DNA from: Sinohyriopsis cumingii
Lineage: Eukaryota > Mollusca > Bivalvia > Unionida > Unionidae
Length of the DNA stretch: 64,000 nt
Reading direction: 5' to 3'
Assembly: GCA_028554795.2 (NCBI GenBank)
Contig: CM068835.1
Coordinates: forward strand, 55,795,719-55,859,718
Shown: piece by piece, positions 27,978 to 37,712 of the stretch
How positions within the stretch are numbered: position 1 is the first letter of the stretch
Layout: every line of letters starts with the position of its first letter
Translations under genes and position numbers: made by a program
The notes under the pieces: generated by a model
Seen by the model: only the letters and a program-made list of their open reading frames with translations
The model's database searches: none
Told to the model about the DNA's origin: nothing

Positions 27978-28902
27978 CAATCAGACAAGTGTATATATGT
28001 TTATATCAGTGTATTTATATGACGCTGTGATGTGTATGCGAATGTTTTTGCGAGAGTGTGAACAAGTTAAATTTCCAGCTGAAGGTCCTACTTGCATAAA
28101 CAAGGGTCCATAAATATGTACCAGTCTTACATATACGGTACATACCTGAAAATTGCGTTGTTGAGCAATTTATGATCGCATTCTATAGCTTCGAACAAAG
28201 CACTGACATATTCTCCAAGATAGCTATTGAACGGTGAAACTGAGTTAATCCAACACACACACACACACACAAATAATAATTGGCACAATGGAATTCTAAT
28301 ATGAGAAATGTAGCCTAATTGTTTGACCACTGTGTAGCAAACATATACGATAATTTCCAAAACTAGTCAAGTGGATAGTACCTTGGAAAAACCTGGTCTA
28401 ATTATTGAAACGACGTATGAGTCGTATCGTATTATATTCCCCATGGAGACAAACAGTGCCAGTGCACGCAACTGGGATGACATTGTAAATTTTCCTCACT
28501 TGTTATTGTCAGGAAATTAGCACAATTAGTATGGACAAATGTCTTTCCAAAATAAAGGACATCAAAGAAACATTTGGGAGCACAAATAAACTATTCACTA
28601 TAGATTTCAAAAAGGTTAGCTATGCTGAATACAAATACAATGAAATCAGCTTTTATAAATGCCAACTGCACAAAAAGGACATAGTACTTTAAGTATACAG
28701 GACGAAATAGTTTCTGCTTTTATTATACATACACATTTCAACAGTCTACGGTCGCATGAGCACATGACTCTTTTCAAAATGTCCATTTGTACTGCATATA
28801 TGTAAGGTACCTCGTAGGATAATTGTTATATTTAAAAAATTCTTTGTTTATTTTGTCGGGGATTTACTTTGATAGTACTCATATAGTGCTTTTCATTATT
28901 CA

Positions 28903-28903
28903 T

Positions 28904-28932
<29 letters not shown>
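28903..28932. repeat. (GA)n microsatellite
   Basis: A pure GA run, just upstream of the first copy of the ~870-bp host repeat. Confidence 0.95.
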
Positions 28933-28934
<2 letters not shown>

Positions 28935-29020
28935 CATTTCATTTTATAAATAGCCCGATCAGCGAGAAAATGAATCAAGACACATATTCAGGTATAATGG
29001 AAACGTTTGAAGATTCCACT

Positions 29021-29251
29021 AGAAGTATATGGAAAGATAATTTGTGGACGCTCGCATATTAAGATGTAATGAGTGCAGATATACTTAGCAAGAGAAGAGA
29101 AAATACACAACACGAGAGGGAGGGTACAATGTTACTTATTTCTACTGTTGTTTGGGAATGTTCTAAAACCCACAACATAATTATTTGACACAACAAGCTA
29201 ATATCTGTGATCGACTCGTATCAGAAAAACATACAGTGAAGTCTGTCTCTC

Positions 29252-29326
<75 letters not shown>

Positions 29327-29890
29327 CACACACACACATGGGGCGCACACATATTAAACAAGAGGTGGTGTATTTCTTGTAATGCTTTTCACAATTTGTT
29401 TTATCATTATTCTCTTTGGTAGTTCTTAATTACTACAAACTGCAAAGGTACTTTTGACACTTTAGAACTTGCTATCCTAAAGATTTCTTGTAAGAGACAG
29501 ATCATTACAAGGATCTAAAAATAAACAAGATTTATTGTTAAATTGAAACGTAAATGCATTATGTTCGTAACGAGAACGGCGCAAGACTTCCTCCTTGGGA
29601 AACCCACTAATAATCAGAGTCAAAACCAACTTCAAGAAGATAACCGATTATAAACCGAATTATGCTTCCTTAAGTACAGTTTAATCAGTACATACATATT
29701 ACAAACAACCTTATATCAACAAGTCGACATGAGCCTGTGAGACGGAACCCCTGCTGGAAATTTTGAAAGCTCTTCAACATTATAATTCGTCGTATCGATT
29801 GTTAAGAAAGTCCATCCGTTAGCACAAGCTTGTTATCGCTACTCCTTCTAAACAACATTTACACATACATTCAAGGTTCAAAGTTTGACA
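29021..29890 (+). repeat. Host ~870-bp repeat, first copy (empty-site copy)
   Basis: This segment is repeated directly at 29891-29902 plus 55730-57035, on the other side of the old virus-like element. Shared landmarks include AACAAGCTAATA, a CT microsatellite, GATCATTACAAGGATCTAAA, AAATGCATTAT, CTTAAGTACAGTTTA and TCGCTACTCCTTCTAAACA. Near its start is AGAAGTATATGGAAA, the uninterrupted version of the old element's insertion site. No gene was recognised in it. Confidence 0.75.
29250..29338. repeat. (CT)n and (CA)n microsatellites
   Basis: CT/CTGT repeats followed by CACACA repeats, inside the host repeat copy. Confidence 0.95.
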
Positions 29891-29897
29891 AGAAGTA

Positions 29898-29902
29898 TAT
29901 AG
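29898..29902 (+). repeat. Probable target-site duplication of the old element, left (TATAG)
   Basis: The left flank TATAG and the right flank TTTGG (55730-55734) each differ by one base from TATGG. TATGG is found intact in the empty-site copy at 29028-29032. This supports a 5-bp duplication with later mutations. Confidence 0.55.
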
Positions 29903-30050
29903 AGCAGCAGAGAGGGCGAAAAGACTCCAATTGACTCACCCTAGAATTGCAAAAATAAGCCTTCCTGCAAATCGCAAAAAAATCGCAAAAATGGGATCAC
30001 GGTGACTGGATGCCGATTAGGGGACTTCGCACTCGTTGCTGCTATCAATT
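29903..30050 (+). repeat. Old element left terminal inverted repeat
   Basis: About 148 bp, matching the reverse complement of about 55589-55729 at roughly 80%. It starts AGCAGCAGAGAGGGCG and its inner boundary at 30028-30043 is CGCACTCGTTGCTGCT. The repeat is therefore itself edged by short inverted motifs. Confidence 0.8.
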
Positions 30051-30622
30051 GTTTTATCAAAACCAATTCGATATCGCGCAAGCGGATCATGCAAGTTTAT
30101 TGATATAAACCCATACGAGATTGACTCTACGCTGTTAAATAAATTTTTAAACCGATTAAAGTCCATATCACCGCTGCACCAAGTATGATAAATATGTCTT
30201 ATCGTATACTTATCAACTGCGTTAAGCACCGCAAATACATTACATTTATTCCATATCACTTTAGGTATTGTGAGTATCTCTGAGCACACAAAATCACATC
30301 GGCGTTTTTATGCCTTCTTCGGGAAAATATTCTGGCAGGAATCATTGATGTTAGTGATAAATTCAATGATGTTTTCGTCTTTTATCGTTTACGCGCGCTC
30401 GTTAAAGTCCTTAAGTATATAGTAACATTGATGATCATCAGCTGACGCAGCTATCAAATACAACTTATCCCATTTCATCCACTTCATTATCAAATTAAGT
30501 AGTAATTGTGTTTAACCAGAATAAGACGGTCCTATAATAATCATTCGAATAGAATTTGGCAACATTGGATTAAACTTGACTGGTTCACGCTTTCTTGTTT
30601 CCGAGAAATCAGTGACCTCCAT
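30017..30622 (-). pseudogene. A32/FtsK-HerA-type packaging ATPase, broken
   Basis: Degraded homologue of the intact ATPase at 51646-52308. The start at 30622 gives a conserved N-terminus leading to the Walker A region, which has lost its Gly-Lys part (GPSYSG in place of GPSGSGK) before a stop near 30512. The C-terminal part (about 30017-30289) is readable, with conserved PKVI, WCSGDMDF and INLHDP segments. The middle carries frameshifts. The frame now reads through into the terminal repeat. It diverges from the PLA2 gene with ~23 bp between the two starts, the same arrangement as in the young element. Confidence 0.85.
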
Positions 30623-30645
30623 ATTATATAAATATAATACATAAT

Positions 30646-30704
30646 ATGGATTTATACTGTGTGAAATGCAGGACACGTCCTCGTACAGGTGGACTAACAA
30701 CCAT

Positions 30705-30740
<36 letters not shown>

Positions 30741-31172
30741 AGATCAGGAGTTACAGGTAAGTATAAACGATGTGGTACAAAAAATTTAAGTTTATTTCAA
30801 CAGGCGGAATTTGTTAAAAAGAGGGGTAATATTGCTGCCCAGTTAACGAAGTTACCAGGAACTCCAAGGTGGAAATATCCAGGAGAAAAACATCTTCCAG
30901 GATATAAGTACTGTGGTCCTGGTACTCGACTTGATATCAGGCTTGATAACCAAGATCAGCCAAAACCAGGTGAATATCCAGTAAATGATATTGATAAAGC
31001 GTGTCACGCTCATGATATAACTTATAAAAGTAAAACCTGCAAGATAGACATATCGCAGATGTAAAATTAATTCACGCGCTAAATTCCATATAAACAAATC
31101 TGCCAAAGAATCATTAGCTAATTGTTTGGTGAGATCTACGATAAAGGGTAGCCTTGTATTAGGAGCTGGTAA
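30646..31172 (+). pseudogene. Zinc-ribbon + parvovirus-type phospholipase A2 protein, broken
   Basis: Homologue of the gene at 51087-51628. It starts at 30646 with a CVKC zinc-ribbon half. The region between the two Cys pairs is disrupted by a 31-base A run (30709-30739). The phospholipase part is still readable: the Ca-binding loop YCGPG and the catalytic HD..Y motif (CHAHDITY) are both present. A frameshift near 31050 then breaks the C-terminal tail. Unlike the young copy, the junction between the ribbon and the PLA2 domain is in one frame here. That shows the two parts belong to one protein in this lineage. Confidence 0.8.
30709..30739 (+). repeat. A31 homopolymer inside pseudogene
   Basis: A pure 31-base A run within the PLA2 pseudogene. 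The young copy has only a mixed ACAAGAAATAACAG at this place. Confidence 0.95.
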
Positions 31173-31195
31173 TTATTCAACCGATTATTATCATA

Positions 31196-32123
31196 ATGGA
31201 GTCGATTTATTATAGCCCATACGGTTACTGGAGGGGTAGAGCAGCTATTACTAAACTCGCTGAAGCAGCAGGTGTCGAACGAGTTGCTGCTGTAAATAGT
31301 TAGCACGACAGGCAATATGGCAAATTTACCTACCCCCACCTAAAACAATACAGTACGCGCATTTTATGGCAGCTTGCCAAATGAAGCTCATCAGGCTGAT
31401 ATTTTATTTTTACCTCATGATACTATCAAAATTGGAAGACGTCGATTAACGTACAAATACGCGTTATCTGTCGTTGATGTTGCAAGCAGATACAAGGAAG
31501 TAGAGCCGATATCAACAAAGACAGCAACTGAGGTAGCTTCTGCGTTTGAACGAATTTATCGATCTAGACCTTTGCAAAGGCCACAGCTGCTACTAGTTGA
31601 TCCTGGCAGAGAATTTCAAGGTGCAGTATCATCGCTGATGAAAAAACATAATGTCAAAATCAGACGAGAACATGCTGTAATTCGTCGTGATTAGGGAATT
31701 GTTGAACGATTTAATCGAACACTCGCTGATCGGTTATTTGGATATCAGTACGTGAAGGAAATAATTCAAGACAAAAATCTCGCGAATGGGTTGCAATATT
31801 ACCAAGTGTGATAGCTGCATTAAATAATGAAGTAACTCGAACAATTAACATGAAACCTATTTACGCGATCATAAAAATCATATACCTGTACAACGACGTG
31901 ATTTTTCAGCGCAGCCAGTGCTGGACAATGTTATTGTAAGATACTGATATGAACCCGGTGGACTTGAAGGTGGTGAAAAAAGAGCGACTGATCCTATCTT
32001 GAGATCACACACAACATTTCAGAGTGGTTTTTTCTACTGGTAGACCCGCAATCTACATACTAGATTCAACTGCTCCTTCAGTTGCAAGTAATTCCTGCTG
32101 ATACACGTCTATTACTTAACTAG
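31196..32123 (+). pseudogene. DDE (retrovirus-like) integrase, broken
   Basis: Homologue of the integrase at 50114-51061, from the same N-terminal start (MESIYYSP) to the same end (stop at 32121-32123). The core domain is partly open at 31374-31694, including the first catalytic Asp region (HQADILFLP) and the second (VDPGREF). A TAG then interrupts the frame just before the catalytic-Glu helix, and several frameshifts follow. Its 3' end overlaps the convergent Pol-HNH pseudogene by 8 bp, as in the young element. Confidence 0.85.
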
Positions 32124-35100
32124 CACCTCTACTTCGATTATACCTAAGACAGGTCAGCATAACATATTCGCGTGTATGACCAAGACTATTATCTTGTCTA
32201 TCCACGGTAAATTGTCTTGGATCATTATTTGAATATCGCCACAGCATTACTGTATTACAACTTGCACAATGATTATTCTGCTGCTGTGTTAGCTCTATGA
32301 CACATTCAACATCGAGATCAAAGTCGCGTTTTATTTTGTAACTTTGTTTATAACCAGTTAGTTTTTTTCTTACTATATCGTTATCACTTTGTCATGTATC
32401 AATGGTTTCTGTAACGTCTATGACAATTCTCTGCAGCTGAGATATTCTTCTGATCCGGGGCACTGCGAGATAAACCAAGTTTGACCACTCGACACGATCA
32501 TCGATAATCCAAACTCGCGTATCAGAGATGGTTAGCCCATGCGATGAGTGAATTGTCATTGCGTACCCCAGTGTCCACGGGGAATTATCCGTACTTATGA
32601 CAGCTTCAAAAACACTGACAACAACTTCGACAACATCATTTAATAGGAGATTCTATTTCTCAGAACGTTCTGGTATATTAACGTCGATATTTTGTCGTCG
32701 TTTATCAACTGGTCTGTAACACAATGGTATACGTCGATCTGAAAAGTTTTCTTAATGCAGATGGAATAACCACTGTTGAACTGTATCACGAATTATCTTT
32801 CTACATGCCACTATCAAATTATTTGGTCTCTACAAGTTCAGAAAAATCGTTCATAGAAGTTTCTGAAATTATTTTACGTGTTATTTCACACTGAATTTTA
32901 TTCGGTTGTAGTCTGATTAATTTCGTAAACTCCCTTAATTCTATATTAAGAGATATGTGATCGTCAGTTATCTTCTTGTAATAATCCACAAAATTCTTTA
33001 GCAACCCGTGCGTAGATAACCGAACAAACGGTGGTGGTTGACCGTGATCGCCGCACATGACCACAGCTGCTTTTTTTTAATAACAGCCAATGGAGAAACA
33101 TGGATACTGGATCATATTCATGTGCCGCAGACGATAATTTTGATATCTGATTATCTTTGTAATAAATATATTTGATTTCAACATTTGCAGATTCAGCATA
33201 ATTATATACATTTCTTGTGTACTCTCCATTGGCACTATGATGCATCAGTGGTTGGAAATTGTGTCAGTAACTCTATATATTTTGTTTTGATATAGAATGA
33301 TTCCGTTGCAACTCTGATTGCAGTGGTAGGAAATCTATCGCGATAATAAATTTATAGAAACATAAGCGAGCATTGAAGATCTTAAATAAGTAAACTGAGG
33401 TGACTCACCATCAATATAAATAACAATTGTACCTAATCGTGCTCCGTTAGGCAAGTAAGCGTTTTCTCGACTTACAAATATATCTCTCTTTGTTGCATTG
33501 GCGATTATAAAATCATATTCAGCATCATCTATAATTAATCGTTCATAATGTCTTTTATGATCATATGCTCCGCCTTGAGTGAATATACCAATTATTCTTC
33601 TACCAAGATATTTCGCGGTTTTATTTTCATCATCAGGTGGTGGTAACCAATCTTCGGTCAGAGGACGGTATGATATCACTGCCTCACTTACAATCAACGA
33701 TATTAGTATTTTACAATCAAGCATATATCGTAATAAAACTATTGGTGCCCAGCGTTTTTCTGAAAAGTTCCTACCAAACCAAACATAACAGATAAGATGA
33801 AGACCTTTAGCAAACTCGAATGATAGAATACGATCGAGTCCGGTCAGAGTAAAATCAGATAGTGGTCCATTTATCGATACTCTGGTCATTTCGTTTGTGG
33901 GGTGTCCAAATCTTTTAAAATACCTAAAACACTCTCCGTAAAAAAAAAAAAAAAAACGTCCCGGACAACACGCGACCATATCACCCGAGATAAGGTCTTT
34001 GTGGTCATACTTAGTATTCCACAATCACCGTGTTCGTATTCACAGCAACTTAGTTGAACGTCTTCGAGAAATTCAAATCATGTTGGCTTCCACGAATTTT
34101 TCTCTCTTGCAAAGTGAGCAGCAACTGACGGAACTGTAAAACAGTTATTTAGCAATTGCTCAGTATCCTCTGATGAAAGTTTGTGCGCAAGAGTTTTCAT
34201 TTCTTCCTGAAGAGATTCTTTAGGATATATTTCGCCGTTAGGTCATACAAATTGATCATATTTTTCATCATCTGAACTCTTTAATAGGCATACTGACACA
34301 GGATCGTTTTAACTTATTTCGTGAATAAAATCAAACATGTTTCCCCTCCTAGAGTTATCTGGCGGGTAAAATCTTACAGTCCGATCTTGTGGAAATATTG
34401 TGACTGCGCTGGTCCAGGTGTAAGCATTATGATCAATAAATTCAATTGGGTCTCCTCTCGATTTATACTTTGATTCGTATAAAATCTCGTCAGTTATCGT
34501 TGCTACTTTTATTGCAAATTTTATTTTATTTCCTAACTCGCGACATCATTTATTGTAGCTTGGGTATCCTTGACAGATTCAGCCCATTTGTCTATTTTTT
34601 GTCACGTCGTAGATCGGTTAACCCATTTCCACGCATCGCGTTTGTAAAATGTTCGATTACTCGTTCTGTTACACAGTTCAGCTTTGCAAATCTCATTGGC
34701 GCAAGATCATTAATGTTGGGGTCATCATTTAGCTGATAAATTCCATAAATAAACGCTGTCATAGGATGCGCTCGAGCATAATATGGTCTGTCAATTCCAG
34801 TCAGCATTCCTGGCTTGGAACTTTTGCTTAGCACAGCGGTTTTCCATCAGCAAGGACAGGGTCACGTTTGTCACGGATAATCCACTCAGCGGAATCGGTT
34901 TCTGATAATGCAACAAATTTTATTCTGAAAAAATATTTTTGATCGTTGAGATAATCGATAATCGTTTTCGCCCGTTCATCGCTCATTGTATCATCAATGA
35001 CTTTATCATCAAGTATGACCTTGAATGTCGACCACGTGTGAGATGCCTCATCATCACGAAATTCGTTTTTAGCATTCCGAATATTGTTAATCAGATTATT

Positions 35101-35125
35101 CGTCGGATCAGCCAGAGTTCGTCTA
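32116..35125 (-). pseudogene. PolB - SF1 helicase - HNH protein, broken
   Basis: Degraded homologue of 46640-50121. Readable blocks are the N-terminal segment (to ~34592), the polymerase palm (33335-34024, with the motif A region DMVACCPG and motif B region GRRIIGIFTQGG), the helicase (MCGDHGQPPPF at ~33060) and the HNH end (~32116-32330, with a CASC finger). A 17-base T run (33939-33956 region) lies in the motif A area. The helicase C-terminus runs into the HNH domain without a frame change, so the three-domain order is ancestral to both copies. About 40 N-terminal codons are replaced by the adjoining satellite array. Confidence 0.85.
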
Positions 35126-35640
35126 TATTATATGTACTGTGCCGTCATTGTATACACTACATGTACTGTGCCGTTCTTACTGTAAATATATCTTCTTGAG
35201 CCTGATAGAATGTCACATGGCAATCTAGGGATGCATGGTAGATTGTGCCGTCTTTGTATACACTACATGTATTGTGCCGTCCTCTGCTAAACACGCCTTC
35301 TTGAGCCTGCTAGACCGTTGTTTGACAATTTAGTGACTTACATGGGTGGTGGTGTTTCGTACCCGTTGAGCCTGCTAGAATGTCATATGGTAGTATAGGA
35401 CTTCATGAGAGATTGTGCCGCCTTTAGTGTAAAAAAAACACCATAGGAATTAAGATTTAGAATTAAGATTTATGTACTGTGCCGTCCTTTCTGTAAATAT
35501 ATATTCCTGAGCCTGCTAGACTGTTGTTTGACAATCTAGGGGTTCATGGGAGATTGTCCAGCCCTTAGTGTAAACAACCCTACCTTCTAGAATTGCTAGA
35601 ATGTCATATGGCACTCTAGATGTTCACATAAGAGTGTAAG
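35126..35640. repeat. Satellite array inside the old element
   Basis: About five diverged units of roughly 100-140 bp. Each carries a block like GTACTGTGCCGTC, a CTTGAGCCTGCTAGAATGTC block and an ATCTAGGG...CATGGGAGATTGTG block. It occupies the place where the young element has the zinc protein and free-standing HNH genes, and it truncates the polymerase gene's 5' end. Confidence 0.8.
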
Positions 35641-35684
35641 ATATTTTTTCTTTTAAACGTATATTTAGTATATAACGAATTACG

Positions 35685-36000
35685 AAAATATCAATGATAT
35701 TATTTCTGCTATTAAAAGATTAGAAAAAGACGGCATAAATATATCTGATGAACTAAATGCTGAAAATATTATTTCTGATTTTGAAACATTATAAGAACGT
35801 AAGGAGGATGGGGGGATACACGCTGCCATCGGAATACCAGTTCGTACAAAATTTCAAACGGCGATGTTTCAATCGCTGACCACAATACAAGAAAATTACG
35901 TGAGGGAATTCGTCTCTCTCTTACTCGCATTAGAAAAAAATAGATCAGAACTGTCCCGTAATATGAGGCAGAAAAGACAATCAATACTCGCATAAGACAA
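35685..36000 (+). pseudogene. Small coiled-coil protein, broken
   Basis: The translation resembles the N-terminus of the 127-aa young protein at 45236-45619 (I-x-D-I...I...L...G-I-x-I-S-D, then a heptad-like helix). It has an in-frame stop near 35795 and a weaker match thereafter. Function unknown. In this element it points towards the capsid block, whereas in the young element it points the same way as the capsid genes. Confidence 0.55.
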
Positions 36001-36299
36001 TTAAGAAAACATTATGTCAGAAACTGTTAGTGGTAATGAAAATGAAAGTTAGAATCATTCGTGGAAATTAAAGTGAAAGTGTATCAGATTTTAGTCGATT
36101 TGTCAGTAAACAAAAATATCCACCCCTTGAAAGAGTCAAGGATAAATCAGGGGATAAAAACCAAGGACGGGGATTGTGTTATTTTACTGTTTTAATGTGT
36201 ATCACGCGCCAGTGTCATTTTTAAAGTATATACTTGTCCCCTCGCTAAAAATCAAGGGAGACAACACTCTACGATTAAAAATCCTCACAAATCGTAGGT

Positions 36300-37100
36300 T
36301 TTCAGGATTTTACATATAAATTCAGACTTCGCGTCTATTTACGAAGTTCAAGCAAGTTGCCGGACTGGTCAGATATTTTAAAGTTTATTCGCGATAATAG
36401 CGGGTTATGAAAATGCAGATAGACCGAATTGATCGGCTCTTGCGCAATCAGATATGTGGGTGGGACTTGTGGGGCAAACATATATAAGATATATCCTTGC
36501 TGTGCTTGATTTGATATTTCTGTGTTTGTCTGAGAGCTGCCATAAATTACGTCACATACAATATTGACCGCGATCGTTGAGGTTATATTTACAATATATT
36601 TTTTTTTTACAATTCCTTGTCCCTGTTGTCCATTGTTGTATCTGAGAACAGTTGGTAGTGGGGATATTTTTCTCCATGACTCAAGTATTTTAGGGAAATA
36701 ATCATCGATGCTATCGTTTACTGATTCTTTTAGTTCGTCTGGGTTATACCCAGGAAGTTGAAAATTCGGTAGATTAGATTCTGTTATCTAATATGCAATT
36801 AAAAATCGTTGTTTATAACGATTTATGCCGTTAGTATAACTGACTGTTGCCTGAATTACTCTTTGGTTAAGATATTCCATATCAGATACGAGCTGATTTA
36901 ATATTTCTATTTGTTTAATGATTTCTTTGCGTGAAGATGCTATATCAAAAAGATGTGCAGTGAATCTTTGTTGTAGAATTTCTCGTTGTATTTTATGTTT
37001 TTGATTAATTATTTCAAAATATTCAATAATTGTATCTAGGCGAATATTTGTAGAATTAGTTCCTCTATTACTACGTTAAAAATAAAATTCCACCATACAT
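36300..37100 (-). pseudogene. Candidate penton (vertex) protein, broken
   Basis: Homologue of the 437-aa protein at 37696-39009. The C-terminal beta-rich part is clearest (~36360-36600), with QAQQGYILY followed by a Pro-rich turn and the PINSVYL segment. The central helical part is recognisable at 36660-37060. Stops and frameshifts are frequent, and the N-terminal ~half is missing. Confidence 0.75.
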
Positions 37101-37229
37101 TGTCCTTACTAATGAAGCCAACATTATTACCCAATATTGCATTTTCAAAACAAGTAAATGATCTTTGTATGATGGGGTAATTTCCCAATACGATTATTTA
37201 TCCGTCGTAAAATCATTATACTTAACACA

Positions 37230-37410
37230 GTAACCAATTGATTCGTTTCAGCAACAAATTCCAGACACCACCAGTAAGATGTTGCGTTTAATTTTTTATC
37301 AGCTGTTTCCAGTTAAAATGTGTCTTCGTTTCCGCTTTTTAACACAACAGAAACTTCCCCGGAAAACTTATCAGTTGAATGCCGCCAGGGATATGTAGTG
37401 TATATACTAA
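37230..37410 (-). pseudogene. Remnant of a fibre head-like domain
   Basis: A broken frame with a segment resembling the C-terminal head of the young fibre (39642-41282). An aromatic strand ending in W-x-L-E-F-V-A corresponds to W-Y-V-E-F-V-V there. The coiled-coil shaft is absent, so it is a deletion remnant if the match is real. Confidence 0.35.
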
Positions 37411-37414
37411 ATTA

Positions 37415-37445
37415 CAAAACTAAAACATTACATTCGTCCACCAGC
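37415..37445 (-). pseudogene. Old major capsid gene, last codons (3' piece)
   Basis: The last few codons (ending G-R-M-stop) of the old capsid gene lie here. The rest is at 52577-53919, separated by the young element. Confidence 0.8.
37441..37445 (+). repeat. Target-site duplication of the young element, left (CCAGC)
   Basis: CCAGC is repeated at 52577-52581. Deleting the element and one copy restores a sequence collinear with the young element's own capsid gene end. Confidence 0.9.
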
Positions 37446-37712
37446 AGCAGCAGGGAGGGCGAATCGGACATTTTGTCCAATCGTCATTTGGCTTAATTAA
37501 TACCTTCTGCACTCAGCGGATCCAGCGTCGTCAGCGCCTGGTAAAAAAAAACGACATCGTCGTCGGGGGGATCGTCCAATCGTCATTTAGTTTAATTAAT
37601 ACCTTCTGCGCGCCGAACCCAGCGTTGTCAGCGCCTGGTAAAAAAGCGCGACGACCGCGTCGATGTCATCGCCCTCCCTGCTGCTAAGAGGTTATTTACA
37701 ATGATCTCACAA
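37446..37712 (+). repeat. Young element left terminal inverted repeat
   Basis: 267 bp matching the reverse complement of 52310-52576 with five substitutions. Internal structure: a 16-bp edge motif AGCAGCAGGGAGGGCG (37446-37461), a small palindrome GGACATTTTGTCC (37465-37477), a ~99-bp unit repeated twice in tandem (starting 37477 and 37576), and an inverted copy of the edge motif (37670-37685). A final ~27-bp inner part contains the last codons and stop of the penton-like gene. Confidence 0.92.

Noticed and set aside
29903..30050. Old TIR as a degraded copy of the young TIR
   Set aside because: Beyond the AGCAGCA edge motifs there is no alignable similarity, so they are separate TIR types with a shared design.
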